Source of the DNA: Stramonita haemastoma
Taxonomy: Eukaryota > Mollusca > Gastropoda > Neogastropoda > Muricidae
DNA length: 27,500 nt
Direction: 5' to 3'
Assembly: GCA_030674155.1 (NCBI GenBank)
Contig: CM060326.1
Location: 27,846,701-27,874,200 of the forward strand
In this document: piece after piece, positions 12,420 to 20,932 of the stretch
How the letters are laid out: each line of letters opens with the position of its first letter
Position numbering within the stretch: position 1 is the stretch's first letter
Made by a program: the position numbers and the translations under genes
The notes under the pieces: model-generated
Database searches by the model: none
Seen by the model: only the letters and a program-made list of their open reading frames with translations
Told to the model about the DNA's origin: nothing

Positions 12420-12600
12420 GTTTATCTTTTCTTTTTTTTCTACTGTTCTTCCTTTCTTTGTAATTCTCTATATTTCTTTCTTAATGTCTAACTGTCTGCC
12501 TTTATGTTTGTATCTCTTTCTGTCTATTTCTTAGCTTTCCCGTTCATACTATCTCTCCTTCTGTTTCTTCTCCATCTCCTCTATTTATTCATTCTAAGTG
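12420..12600. repeat. T-rich polypyrimidine domain
   Basis: TTTCTTTC and TTCTTCC rich stretch immediately upstream of the GT-associated repeat copy D. The same order, T-rich DNA then conserved unit then (GT)n, is seen at 18840-19715 and 26401-26786. Confidence 0.75.
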
Positions 12601-12669
12601 ATGCAGGAGAGCGGTGGTGCTTTTCCTCGTGTGTCATGCTGTATTCCCTTTGTTCTGAGACAGCATGTC

Positions 12670-12780
12670 AACTCCCTATAAACCACCTTACTCTGTTAGC
12701 TGGGAGACAAAGAGCAGGCGTGAAGAAGTAGAGATGGCCAGACATCGTAAACAAACAGGGAGTCAGCAGCAGACTGTGTG
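12670..12780 (+). repeat. GT-associated dispersed repeat, copy D (short form)
   Basis: Shares a CTGTTAGCTGGGAGA segment, CAGGCGTGA, AAGTAGAGATGGCCAGAC, ATCGTAAACAAACAGGGAG and TCAGCA..AGACTGTGTG with copy E at 26541-26650. The core GCAGACATC(G/A)TAAACAAGCAGAGAGG of copies A-C is a diverged version of the same sequence. It lies next to G-rich and GT repeats, as do all copies. No coding potential seen; class unknown. Confidence 0.8.
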
Positions 12781-12794
12781 TTGTGGTAGGGAGG

Positions 12795-13374
<580 letters not shown>

Positions 13375-13394
13375 GCGTGTGTGTGTGTGTGTGT

Positions 13395-13457
<63 letters not shown>
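13375..13457. repeat. (GT)n microsatellite
   Basis: About 80 bp of GT with one TGGT interruption. Confidence 0.97.
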
Positions 13458-13459
<2 letters not shown>

Positions 13460-13865
13460 CAGATTGCTTTCCTTTTTTTCAATTATTTTAGTGTTGTTTC
13501 TCTCTCCTTTTCCTTGTGTGTTTGTTTCTCTTTTCAGTATTTCTTCTATTTGATTTTATCTTGTGTGCTATTTTCAATCCACACTTCTGTAATCTATCTC
13601 GCTATCTTTCTCCACTTCCTTGTGTGCCTCTGTATGTACCCTCTTTTTCTATTTCTGTGTTGTTTTATTTCTATTTACAGTTTCTCTCCGTTTTTCATAG
13701 TTTTTGTTTATTTTCTCCTTTTAGCCTGCTTTGCTGTCTATGTGTGTGTTCTATTGACTTTTTTGGTCTTATTTTAAAATCTTTTTTTGTGTTCTTATAT
13801 ACGTGTGTCTTCTATGTACATTTCCTCTAGGTTTCATTTTTGCATGCTTTTTTCTCTCTGTTTTG
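13458..13865. repeat. T-rich polypyrimidine domain
   Basis: About 400 bp of T/C-rich sequence directly after (GT)n. The 166- and 104-codon frames are hydrophobic Phe/Leu/Ser/Cys strings caused by composition; no conserved motif is present. Confidence 0.85.
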
Positions 13866-13970
13866 TTTACTCATTCATTCATTCATTCATTCATTCATTC
13901 ATTCATTCATTCATTCCCATTCATTCATTCATTCATTCATTCATTCATTCATTCAAGCACTCATTCACTC
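13866..13970. repeat. (ATTC)n microsatellite
   Basis: ATTC units from about 13868 to 13955 with one ATTCCC interruption, then CACTCATTC variants. Confidence 0.97.
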
Positions 13971-14257
13971 ATTTGCTTGATGATTGAATGGTTTATTCAT
14001 TCATTTTACATTTTGATAATTGAATTGCATACTATGCTAATTTATCTGAAATCTGAAAAAAATATAGAATTTTAAGACGACATCAAGGCATTAGTATCTA
14101 AAGAAAATGACAAGAAAGTGATATCTTAAGATCGGTGGGCTTATGCTAGTATTTAATATTTGGTGATTCTATCGCTGATGCCGCTGCACTTTGGTTTGTT
14201 TTTGCAATATATTGTGTATAATAATATTTTTGTCATGTTGTTGTTTTTGTTATCATC
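13971..14257. other. Anonymous DNA with an outlying transposon-end copy
   Basis: No gene. GGTGGGCTTATGCTAG (14134-14149) is the exact reverse complement of the left end of the transposon that starts at 14338 and is discussed as a finding. Confidence 0.6.
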
Positions 14258-14279
14258 ATTATTATTATTATTATTATTG

Positions 14280-14335
<56 letters not shown>

Positions 14336-14337
14336 TA
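14258..14337. repeat. (ATT)n microsatellite
   Basis: ATT triplets with one TGTTG interruption. They form the left target flank of the pogo-like element; a matching ATT array starts at its right end (15234). Confidence 0.97.
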
Positions 14338-14600
14338 TCGTAAAATCCCTAGCATAAGCCCACCATCTAGCAAACGCCCACCCCCCACTTTGGGCCAAAG
14401 TTTGTGCACAGGGGTAACTACCTAGCAAACGCCCACCCTGCTTTTTTCAAGGAGACTATGCTCACTTTCACTAGAATTTGTGCAGACTGTTCTAAAAGTC
14501 ATCTTTTCCACCTTCTTTACCTTTTCGTGTTTCTTTCCTTTTGTATTATTCTTTGTCCCCTCTCCTCACTCCCACCCATCCCCAACAAAGTGAATTAAAA

Positions 14601-14648
14601 TTACGTCATGCTTTGTCCACTGACGTCTTTTGTCTGTCAGTGACGTAC
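14601..14648. promoter_or_regulatory. Three phased ACGT (CRE-like) motifs upstream of the transposase start
   Basis: TTACGTCA (14601-14608), TGACGTC (14621-14627) and TGACGTAC (14641-14648) place ACGT cores at 14603, 14623 and 14643, exactly 20 bp apart. They lie 70-115 bp before the ATG at 14718. The motifs resemble CREB/ATF bZIP sites. Function is inferred from motif and position only. Confidence 0.35.
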
Positions 14649-14717
14649 CAGTACTTTGACGACGCTTTCTGATGGCCGGAAGTTGGTTCTTGAATCTCTC
14701 TGTGCCATTTTTGCAAA

Positions 14718-15060
14718 ATGCTGAAGCGACAGTCTTACACTGTATCTTTCAAATTGGAAGCCCTCCAGTATCTGGATAACGAAGCAGGTGGGAATGTTTC
14801 GTAGTGTGCCCATGAATTTTCTGTGGATAGGAAGAGGATCAGGGAATGATGTGAAAACAGAGATAGACTTGAACAGCAGTACGGAAAAGACAAACAAAAA
14901 ACGGAAACTGTCAAAAGGACCAGCAGTTAGATCTGAAAATGTCGACCAAGGTGTGCTGCATTATCTGGAAGATGAAAGATCTGAAGGCAGGGTATTGCGA
15001 AACAAGGACCTACAACGGAAAGCAATGGAACTCGTTGGCCTTCTTTGCCTCAAAGTCCCT
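14718..15060 (+). pseudogene. Pogo/Tigger-like transposase N-terminus, broken
   Basis: ATG at 14718 opens a frame reading KRQSYTVSFKLEALQYLDNE, then AGGNVS, stop TAG (14802-14804), CAHEFSVDRKRIRE, stop TGA (14847-14849) and ENRDRLEQQYGKDKQK. The pattern, aromatic-FKLEAL then a VS..CA.EF.VDRKRIREW-like second half, is a helix-turn-helix of the Pipsqueak/Brinker type found at the start of pogo-superfamily transposases. The TGA falls where Trp is usual. A shift at the A6 run 14896-14901 moves the reading to the frame with RSENVDQGVLHYLEDERSEG and RVLRNKDLQRKAMEL, which fits the start of the CENP-B-type second HTH. After about 15045 the match stops. Two stops and a frameshift make it non-functional. 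Assignment is by pattern recognition. Confidence 0.7.
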
Positions 15061-15233
15061 TTTTTCCTATTTTCCTTCACTTCTACTCACACGACCTAAC
15101 ATACATGCTTTCGGGGTTTGTATTCACTCAATTACACGGTTGAGCACAAAAATTACTTTGTGCAAAGGGGTCTATCCCTAGCAAACGCCCACCCCCCAAG
15201 TTTGCCCTAAATCGTATGCTAGGGATTTTACAG

Positions 15234-15247
15234 TATTATTATTATTA

Positions 15248-15292
<45 letters not shown>

Positions 15293-15324
15293 CATTATCA
15301 TTGTTGTTGTTGTTGTTGTTATTG

Positions 15325-15384
<60 letters not shown>

Positions 15385-15395
15385 GTAGTACCAAT

Positions 15396-15489
<94 letters not shown>

Positions 15490-15527
15490 TTGTTGTTATT
15501 GCGTATATCATTATAATTATTATCATT

Positions 15528-15572
<45 letters not shown>

Positions 15573-15664
15573 GTCATCATCATCATCATTGTTATTGCAA
15601 TTGCTTTTACTAGTATTGTTTGACTAAAATAATATTTATTTCATTATCATGATGATGATGATGA

Positions 15665-15699
<35 letters not shown>

Positions 15700-15713
15700 C
15701 ATCATCATCATCA

Positions 15714-15778
<65 letters not shown>

Positions 15779-15800
15779 TTTTAGTATGTATTATTATTAT
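15234..15800. repeat. Block of changing triplet repeats (ATT, GTT, AGC, AGT, ATC, GAT)
   Basis: Successive arrays: ATT (15236-15293), GTT (15300-15326), ATT (15327-15382), AGC (15398-15429, about 11 units), AGT (15430-15489, 20 units), ATC (15516-15590), GAT (15651-15700) turning into ATC (15699-15717), and ATT (15715-15775). Within it, 15680-15717 is a perfect 38-bp palindrome. Frames translate to poly-Ile, poly-Ser, poly-Leu and so on and are not genes. Confidence 0.97.
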
Positions 15801-16130
15801 TATTATCATTATTTATATTAGTATTAGTATATGTAGTTGTGTGTTAGTGTTATAGTAGTATTGTAGTTTAGCTAGTTTTGTGTAACCTTATTTCTTCTAG
15901 TTCTTATACTTACTATGCTTTGGTTTTCTCTCAATTACTTATGTCCACGGGTCTCCTTTAAGAATTTATCTTTTCTGTGTCTCTATGACGTCAACTCGTT
16001 CTTATTTTTTTTGTTTCCTTCTGCCTGTATTCTGTCTCTTCATCTTGGTCTTTCTCTGATTACTCTTTCCCCGGCTCCTTACTACTATCTTTTCTCTGTC
16101 TCTTCTCACTCTCTCTATTCTCTTCTCTCT
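15801..16130. other. Anonymous T-rich DNA
   Basis: No gene. The 168-codon frame beginning at 15915 runs through T/C-rich DNA into CT, AT and CA microsatellites and ends in unrelated sequence; no domain is visible. Confidence 0.6.
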
Positions 16131-16179
16131 CTTCTCTCTATCTCTCTCTCTCTCTTACTCTCTCTCTCTCTCTCTCTTC

Positions 16180-16211
<32 letters not shown>

Positions 16212-16237
16212 ATATATATATATATGCACGCACACAC

Positions 16238-16321
<84 letters not shown>

Positions 16322-16348
16322 AAATGAATGCCTCCCCCCCCCCCCCCC
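16131..16348. repeat. Compound microsatellite (CT)n-(AT)n-(CA)n-C14
   Basis: CT-rich (16131-16180), AT (16183-16225), CA with AAC interruptions (16229-16320), and a C run (16334-16348) with one G after it. Confidence 0.96.
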
Positions 16349-16974
16349 GCCTTCACATCCCTATCTTGTAACGAAAATGGTTTTCTTGGTGTTCTTTACT
16401 TCCCAACTGGATACAGTCTAAAATTAAAACACAATGTCTCGGGTTCTTTAGTTTGTAGGAGCACTTGTCTTGCAATAGCAATTTACAGCTCTTCTTTTCT
16501 GACGAAATCGGTCTCTCAATTCTGTGTTTCTTTTGGTTAGGGGAGAGAATTCAAAGGGGAGGCTAAGTAAAAGTATTTTTGGTATATGTCTCCAGTCATT
16601 CAATTTGGTTTGATATTACAGCGTGACTTTTTGAAATGAAAACCCTAAAATAGAAGTAAGAAAGTAGTGCCGTCTAGACGTCGTTAACAAGCACAAACAG
16701 CAACAGACATAAGTATGGCCGGTTAAATAGATTTTCACAATAACAAGAAGGAAAAGGCAGACACTTGATAGCAGAATGTCAGTTTTGGATTGACATTATT
16801 GACAGTTCAGGAGTGTCTCATTCTATGCTTTATTTAGCACATTGCTTCCCGTTTTAAGTTAAAGCTACCACCTGATATTACATGGCAAACGTTGCTACAA
16901 AGCGTGACTATTGACCAGAAAAAAAACGCTCCTTGTGTTACACTGAAAAGAAGGGAAGAGGGATGGAAGCATTA
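16349..16974. other. Anonymous intergenic DNA
   Basis: No gene, RNA or repeat recognised in about 620 bp. Confidence 0.55.
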
Positions 16975-17235
16975 CCTTTGTGGTTAGAGCGTTTAGTCCA
17001 CGATCTGATGGCGTGGCTTGAAGCGACCACCAACACGCCAGTTTGAGGGGATTTTTCCCCAGAAGTTAACATCAGCATCGACTCAACCCCCCAAAACCCT
17101 TTGGGTGAGACTATAAGCCAAGGTTTCGTGTGCAAATGCACTCAAAACATCTTGCACAAAACGTCAAAACCCGTTCTGTGCACCTATCGGAAGAGTAGGC
17201 GATTTCATGCTGGCAGAAACGGATAACTTTTCTAC
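16975..17235 (+). mobile_element. SINE family 2, diverged copy lacking the 3' end
   Basis: Collinear with the full copy at 11571-11928 read on its sense strand: TTGTGGTTAGAGCGTTTAGT (A-box region), a degenerate B-box region near 17032-17050, GAAGTTAACATCAGCATCGA, CTTTGGGTGAGACTATAAGC, CGTGTGCAAATGCACTC, AAAACATCTTGCAC, CGTCAAAACCCGTTCTGTGC, GAAGAGTAGGCGATTTCATG and GGCAGAAACGGATAAC. The match ends before the hairpin and tail. It is an old, heavily mutated copy. The 67-codon minus-strand frame is incidental. Confidence 0.75.
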
Positions 17236-18170
17236 CTAACTGCGTACCACAGCTGTCAGTTTCCCCCACTTTCAGCTCCCCTCAGCTGCCAGATATTCCA
17301 TCCCAGCCCAGCCCAGTTTGGGCCAGCTGGTGCTAATTATAGCAGGAACTGACCACACTTGGGCTTAAATAAAAGGAAAGAGCGCGCTAAATATAGCACT
17401 CTTGACTGAGTGATGTTGGATTTGTGCACTATGGCATGCACAATGATGTGTTTAGGCATTACGTCCAAAGTCGGAATATGGCGACCTTAATTGCGGGCAA
17501 ATGATGGCATTTAAACAAAATCTCAACATTGGTCAATCTAAGAGCTGTACACGAGGAACAAACAAATAAAAAAAATGGAAATGAACTGTAAAAGCTTGCT
17601 TACCTGACCTACATTTGAATACGGCTTAATAAAAAAAAAAGGGTTTTAGGCTAGAGGTCTTAGATTTTCCAACCGTGAGACTTTGTTTTCCGTAAGCAGG
17701 CACTTGTCCCCGTTATAATGAGAGGCGCATTCCCACTTCCATGACAAATGATTATATAAATTGATTGAACCATGCTTGACAGATCATCGGTGATTTGACT
17801 AAATTGAATGGTTAAATGCCATCACATTTCAACTAGATTAAATTAGATTGGCAGGCTTTAATGACATTAATGGATCAGCCTGGTCACTAAAATGTCAAAC
17901 CAAATATCAATTCAAGATGACCACACGGAGGCTAGAATTTTAATTTTTATTCCTTTCCGGTGTTTTTAGGAGGTTTTTTTAATTCAAGGTCAATGAAAAG
18001 AATTATAATATACATGATTTGATTATTTTTCTTCCTGCATTTAATCATGTGTGGTTGTTGTTTCCTTTCTTTAATTTGAATTCTGTTATGTTTACAGGAT
18101 TTTTGTTTCTTTTCTGTCGTTCTGTCTTTCTGTCAGTTAAATGAGGTTGCCTACCTCTCTGTCTGTCTGA
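17236..18170. other. Anonymous intergenic DNA
   Basis: No gene, RNA or high-copy repeat recognised. One A10 run at 17631-17640; otherwise unremarkable unique-looking sequence. Confidence 0.55.
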
Positions 18171-18301
18171 CAAGGTTTTTGCATCTGTGTCTGTGTCGTC
18201 TCTGTCGTTTTGGAGCTGTCTGTCTGTCTGTCTGTCTGTCCCTGTCTTTGTTTATCTAACGCCCCCCCCCCTCTCTCTCTCTTCTCTCTCTCTCTTCTCC
18301 A

Positions 18302-18367
<66 letters not shown>

Positions 18368-18376
18368 CACACACAC
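18171..18376. repeat. Compound (TCTG)n-C10-(CT)n-(CA)n
   Basis: TCTG units (18217-18242), a C run (18262-18271), CT-rich (18271-18298) and CA with ACC/AAC interruptions (18300-18376). Frames over it are repeat translations. Confidence 0.95.
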
Positions 18377-18449
18377 TCACTACATACATCTGCACAAGGT
18401 CTTTCTCAATCTGTGGCTTTTTGTTTGCTGTGTGTCGTGTCTGTTGTTG

Positions 18450-18645
18450 TCCGTCTCTCTATATGTCAGACCGTACGATAAGCCGAGGTCCCGTGAGAAG
18501 CATAATTATATTTAGCGCATGTAAAAAAAAAAAAAACCCGAAACAAACAAAAAACACGTCAGCAAGAGAGTTGTCCCTGGTAAGTTCTGTAGAAAAAAGC
18601 CTTTCTCATTGGGAAACAAACACACAAGCAGACATGATTTTTTTT
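18450..18645 (+). mobile_element. SINE family 1, fragment
   Basis: Blocks CAGACCGTACGATAAGCCGA..GTCCCGTGAG, TTAGCGCATGTAAAA with an expanded A run, CGTCAGCAAGAGAGTTGTCC, CTGGTAAGTTCTGTAGAAAA and TCTCATTGGGAAACAAACA align in order with 10095-10235. The head and the 3' third are missing or unrecognisable. Confidence 0.75.
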
Positions 18646-18839
18646 AATGGTTGTTGCTGCTATCATTGCGTCACATTCTCCTTGTGGACAGCAGACTGAA
18701 TTGTATACAATGAAACATCTAGCAACTGAAAACAGTCACAATACAAAACAATACATTACAATACTCTCTCTGTTTCATCACACTTACGTCATTTTATAAC
18801 TAAAATATCCATTGATTTGGCATTGACAAGCTATAACTT
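18646..18839. other. Anonymous intergenic DNA
   Basis: No feature recognised. Confidence 0.5.
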
Positions 18840-19200
18840 TTGTTTAATTAATTGTTTTTTTATTTCAAACTTTCTTTCTTTTTCTTTCTTTCTTTCTTTT
18901 TTCTATCTTTCTTTCGTTCCTTTTTCTGTTTTTTTCTTGATCTCTCTTCTTTGTTCATTTTGTCTTTCGTTCTTCTGTTCTTTCTTTAAGCCTCTGTTTT
19001 TATATGTCCCAGTCTTTTTCTTCTTTTTTTTTTTTACAGTTGTTTAATATGAATTATTTTTGTTTTACTTTTGTGCTATGTTCTTTCTTTTATGTGTCTA
19101 CTGACACTTCTTCTCTGCCTTCCTTCATCTGAATGTTCTGTCTTGTTACTTTTCCTTGTCTGTGTTCTCAACCTTCCTTTCTGTTCTTTTTTTATATTAA
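18840..19200. repeat. T-rich polypyrimidine domain
   Basis: TTTCTTTC-rich sequence with a T13-like run near 19025. The 76- and 82-codon frames are hydrophobic strings from composition. It precedes copy A of the GT-associated repeat. Confidence 0.8.
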
Positions 19201-19219
19201 TTAGGTTTTATTTCATAAA

Positions 19220-19530
19220 GCAGGGATGGGGGGAAGAAGGCATCATAGTTCTTCAGAGTCTCCATTTAGTAAAACTTCGGGTCGGAACTTCCATGCAGCT
19301 TTCAGTAAAACATCTGTGATAGCTGGTGTGAGTGAGAAAAGAGAGTGGTGCAGACATCGTAAACAAGCAGAGAGGTGGAGGGTGACTGTATGTTGCTGCT
19401 GTGTGGCCTCTGCCTGTACATCTCTACCCCACGAAGAAGACAGACGGGAAGTTAACACGGTAGCACAATCCATGATTACTGTAGTGTTGGAAGTCTTTGT
19501 TGAGATTTTGTTTTGGGCGGCGACACTCTG
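19220..19530 (+). repeat. GT-associated tandem unit, copy A
   Basis: Shared with copies B (19735-20075) and C (25866-26217). Landmarks are CTTCAGAGTC (19251), TGATAGCTGG (19317), CAGACATCGTAAACAAGCAG (19351), GGCCTCTGCCTGTACATCTC (about 19406), GAAGACAGAC (19436) and GTAGTGTTGG (19481). It is followed directly by (GT)n. No protein-like frame is conserved between copies; the frame at 19226-19732 simply runs from the unit into Cys-Val repeats. Confidence 0.9.
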
Positions 19531-19549
19531 TGTGTGTGTGTGTGTGTGT

Positions 19550-19602
<53 letters not shown>

Positions 19603-19715
19603 GTGTGTGTGTGTGGTTGTGTGTGTGTGTGGTGTGTGTGTGTGTTGTGTGTGTGTGTGTGTGTGTGTGTGTGGTGTTGAGTGCATGTATGTGTGTGTGT
19701 GTGTGCCCATGTATC
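19531..19715. repeat. (GT)n microsatellite between units A and B
   Basis: GT with TGGT, TTGCG and TTGT interruptions, ending in a GTGCCCATGTATCTGCATAG segment (about 19703-19722). A close relative of that ending follows the GT tract at 25816-25847, marking the same position in the repeat period. Confidence 0.95.
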
Positions 19716-19734
19716 TGCATAGTATAGTATAAAG

Positions 19735-20075
19735 AGCACTACAGAGGTAGAAAAGAGAGGATATTATGGCAGTTCTGCAGAGTCACCATTCACTTAATCT
19801 TCTGGCCTGAGCTTTCATACAGCTTTCAGTAGAATACCTGTGATAGCCGGCAAGAATTGAGCAGACGTGAGTGAGGACGAAGAGTGGTGCAGACATCATA
19901 AACAAGCACAGAGGTAGAAGCTTACTGAAGCTGCTGTGTGAACCCTGAATGTACATCTCAACCAAACGAAGAAGACAGACTCGTTAGGTCAACATGATAA
20001 CACCATCTATACTTATTGTAGTGTTGGCTGCTTCGGGAATCTTGTTTAGTGTGGTTTTGACTTGGGTGTGATTCT
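19735..20075 (+). repeat. GT-associated tandem unit, copy B
   Basis: Second unit. CTGCAGAGTC at 19775 and TGATAGCCGG at 19841 are each exactly 524 bp after their counterparts in copy A. Also present are a GTGGTGCAGACATCATAAAC segment (about 19884), GAAGACAGAC (19971) and GTAGTGTTGG (20018). Confidence 0.9.
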
Positions 20076-20137
20076 GTGAGTGAGTGAGTGAGCAAGTGTG
20101 TGTGCATGTGTGTGTGTGTGTGCGTGCGCAAGCGCGC

Positions 20138-20195
<58 letters not shown>
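20076..20195. repeat. (GT)n/(GC)n microsatellite, left target flank of the LINE
   Basis: GAGTGAGTGAGT, GT repeats, a pure GC run (20132-20151) and GT repeats to 20195. From 20132 to 20195 purine and pyrimidine alternate without interruption (Z-DNA-prone). The LINE's 3' end starts at about 20196. Confidence 0.93.
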
Positions 20196-20196
<1 letters not shown>

Positions 20197-20755
20197 CAAA
20201 TTCATTTAACGTCTTTTCACAAATTGTGATATTAGACGGGAAGGGGGGGGGGGGGGAGTAGGTGGGTGTATGAGTGTCAGAAAAAGAGGGTGTGGTTGGC
20301 AATGTATGGGATAAAGAATTTCAGGGAGTCAATACTTGCTAAGTAAATGAAAAAAAAAAAAAAAAAAAAAAAAAAAACCAACACCTTTTTGTCACTAACC
20401 TATTGAACTACAGTAAGCAAAAACGGGAAATGCAGTTCTAACAAACTCTAACAAAATCAGCAATTCCAATGAAAAATATAACTAAATAGTTACTTAATTT
20501 CACATAAGAAAACACAAAATATCCCTCCCAGAAAAAGAACGGGAATACCCAACAATAACTGCGAAAAATCAGCTACAATCAGCAACATCTCCTAGCCCTT
20601 GCCCCCCAAAACCAAACAAAGATAAACAACAATAAGAATACAAATACCCAGTACAGAAAAAAAAAAAAACATCCTTACAAACAAACAAGAAAACAAACAA
20701 ACAAAAAAACAAACAAAAAAACATCTGATTAGAGCATCTTTAGAGTCCAAATCAA
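20196..20755 (-). other. LINE 3' untranslated region
   Basis: Lies between the inferred ORF2 stop (20756-20758) and the (GT)n flank. It contains an A28 run on the plus strand (20350-20377, poly-T in the LINE sense), a G14 run near 20243-20256, and AAACAAAC-type repeats (20680-20722). No reading frame is apparent. The last bases in LINE sense are GTTAAATGAATTTGA before CA repeats. Confidence 0.65.
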
Positions 20756-20932
20756 TCACAATAACAAACCAACTGGACTATGAATCAGCGATCTAAAAAA
20801 GTCATACATAAGTGACAGATTGTTAAAGATAGCTGATGGAGAATTTACCATCAAAACGGGAATATGCCCTTTTAAGCTGCTGCATGTTAGTACATGATCT
20901 ACTGTTATATCATTACCGCATATGCAAAAAAA
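20756..20932 (-). pseudogene. LINE ORF2 C-terminus with CCHC knuckle (after frameshift)
   Basis: The main RT/RNase H frame ends at 20905, but in the other frame, entered at the T7 run (plus-strand A7, 20926-20932), the sequence reads CICGNDITVDHVLTC followed by about 40 further codons to TGA (20756-20758). C-x-C-x7-H-x3-C is the zinc-knuckle signature at the C-terminus of many non-LTR retrotransposon ORF2 proteins, thought to bind nucleic acid. One base missing from the T run would explain why it is out of frame. Confidence 0.85.

Larger units (their letters stand above)
14338..15233 (+). mobile_element. Pogo-like (Tc1/mariner) DNA transposon, internally deleted, 896 bp
   Basis: Terminal inverted repeats are GTAAAATCCCTAGCATA at 14340-14356 and its exact reverse complement at 15215-15231, with two mismatched bases outside. 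TA at 14336-14337 and at 15234-15235 is the expected target-site duplication of Tc1/mariner-type elements. Subterminal direct repeats, TTTGTGCA(C/A)AGGGGT..CCTAGCAAACGCCCACCC, lie at about 14400-14440 and 15158-15195, plus another CTAGCAAACGCCCACC at 14367-14382. Inside is a transposase N-terminal remnant (14718-15060). No catalytic DDE region can fit, so this is a non-autonomous deletion derivative that would depend on a full-length relative. It sits inside an (ATT)n array. Confidence 0.85.

Noticed and set aside
14258..15800. Triplet arrays as a coding homopolymer tract (poly-Ser, poly-Leu, poly-Asn)
   Set aside because: All frames on both strands remain open because of the repeats, and no flanking coding exon can be identified.
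20350..20377. A28 run as the poly(A) tail of the LINE
   Set aside because: It is poly-A on the plus strand, whereas the LINE is on the minus strand, and it lies inside the 3' UTR rather than at the boundary with (GT)n.
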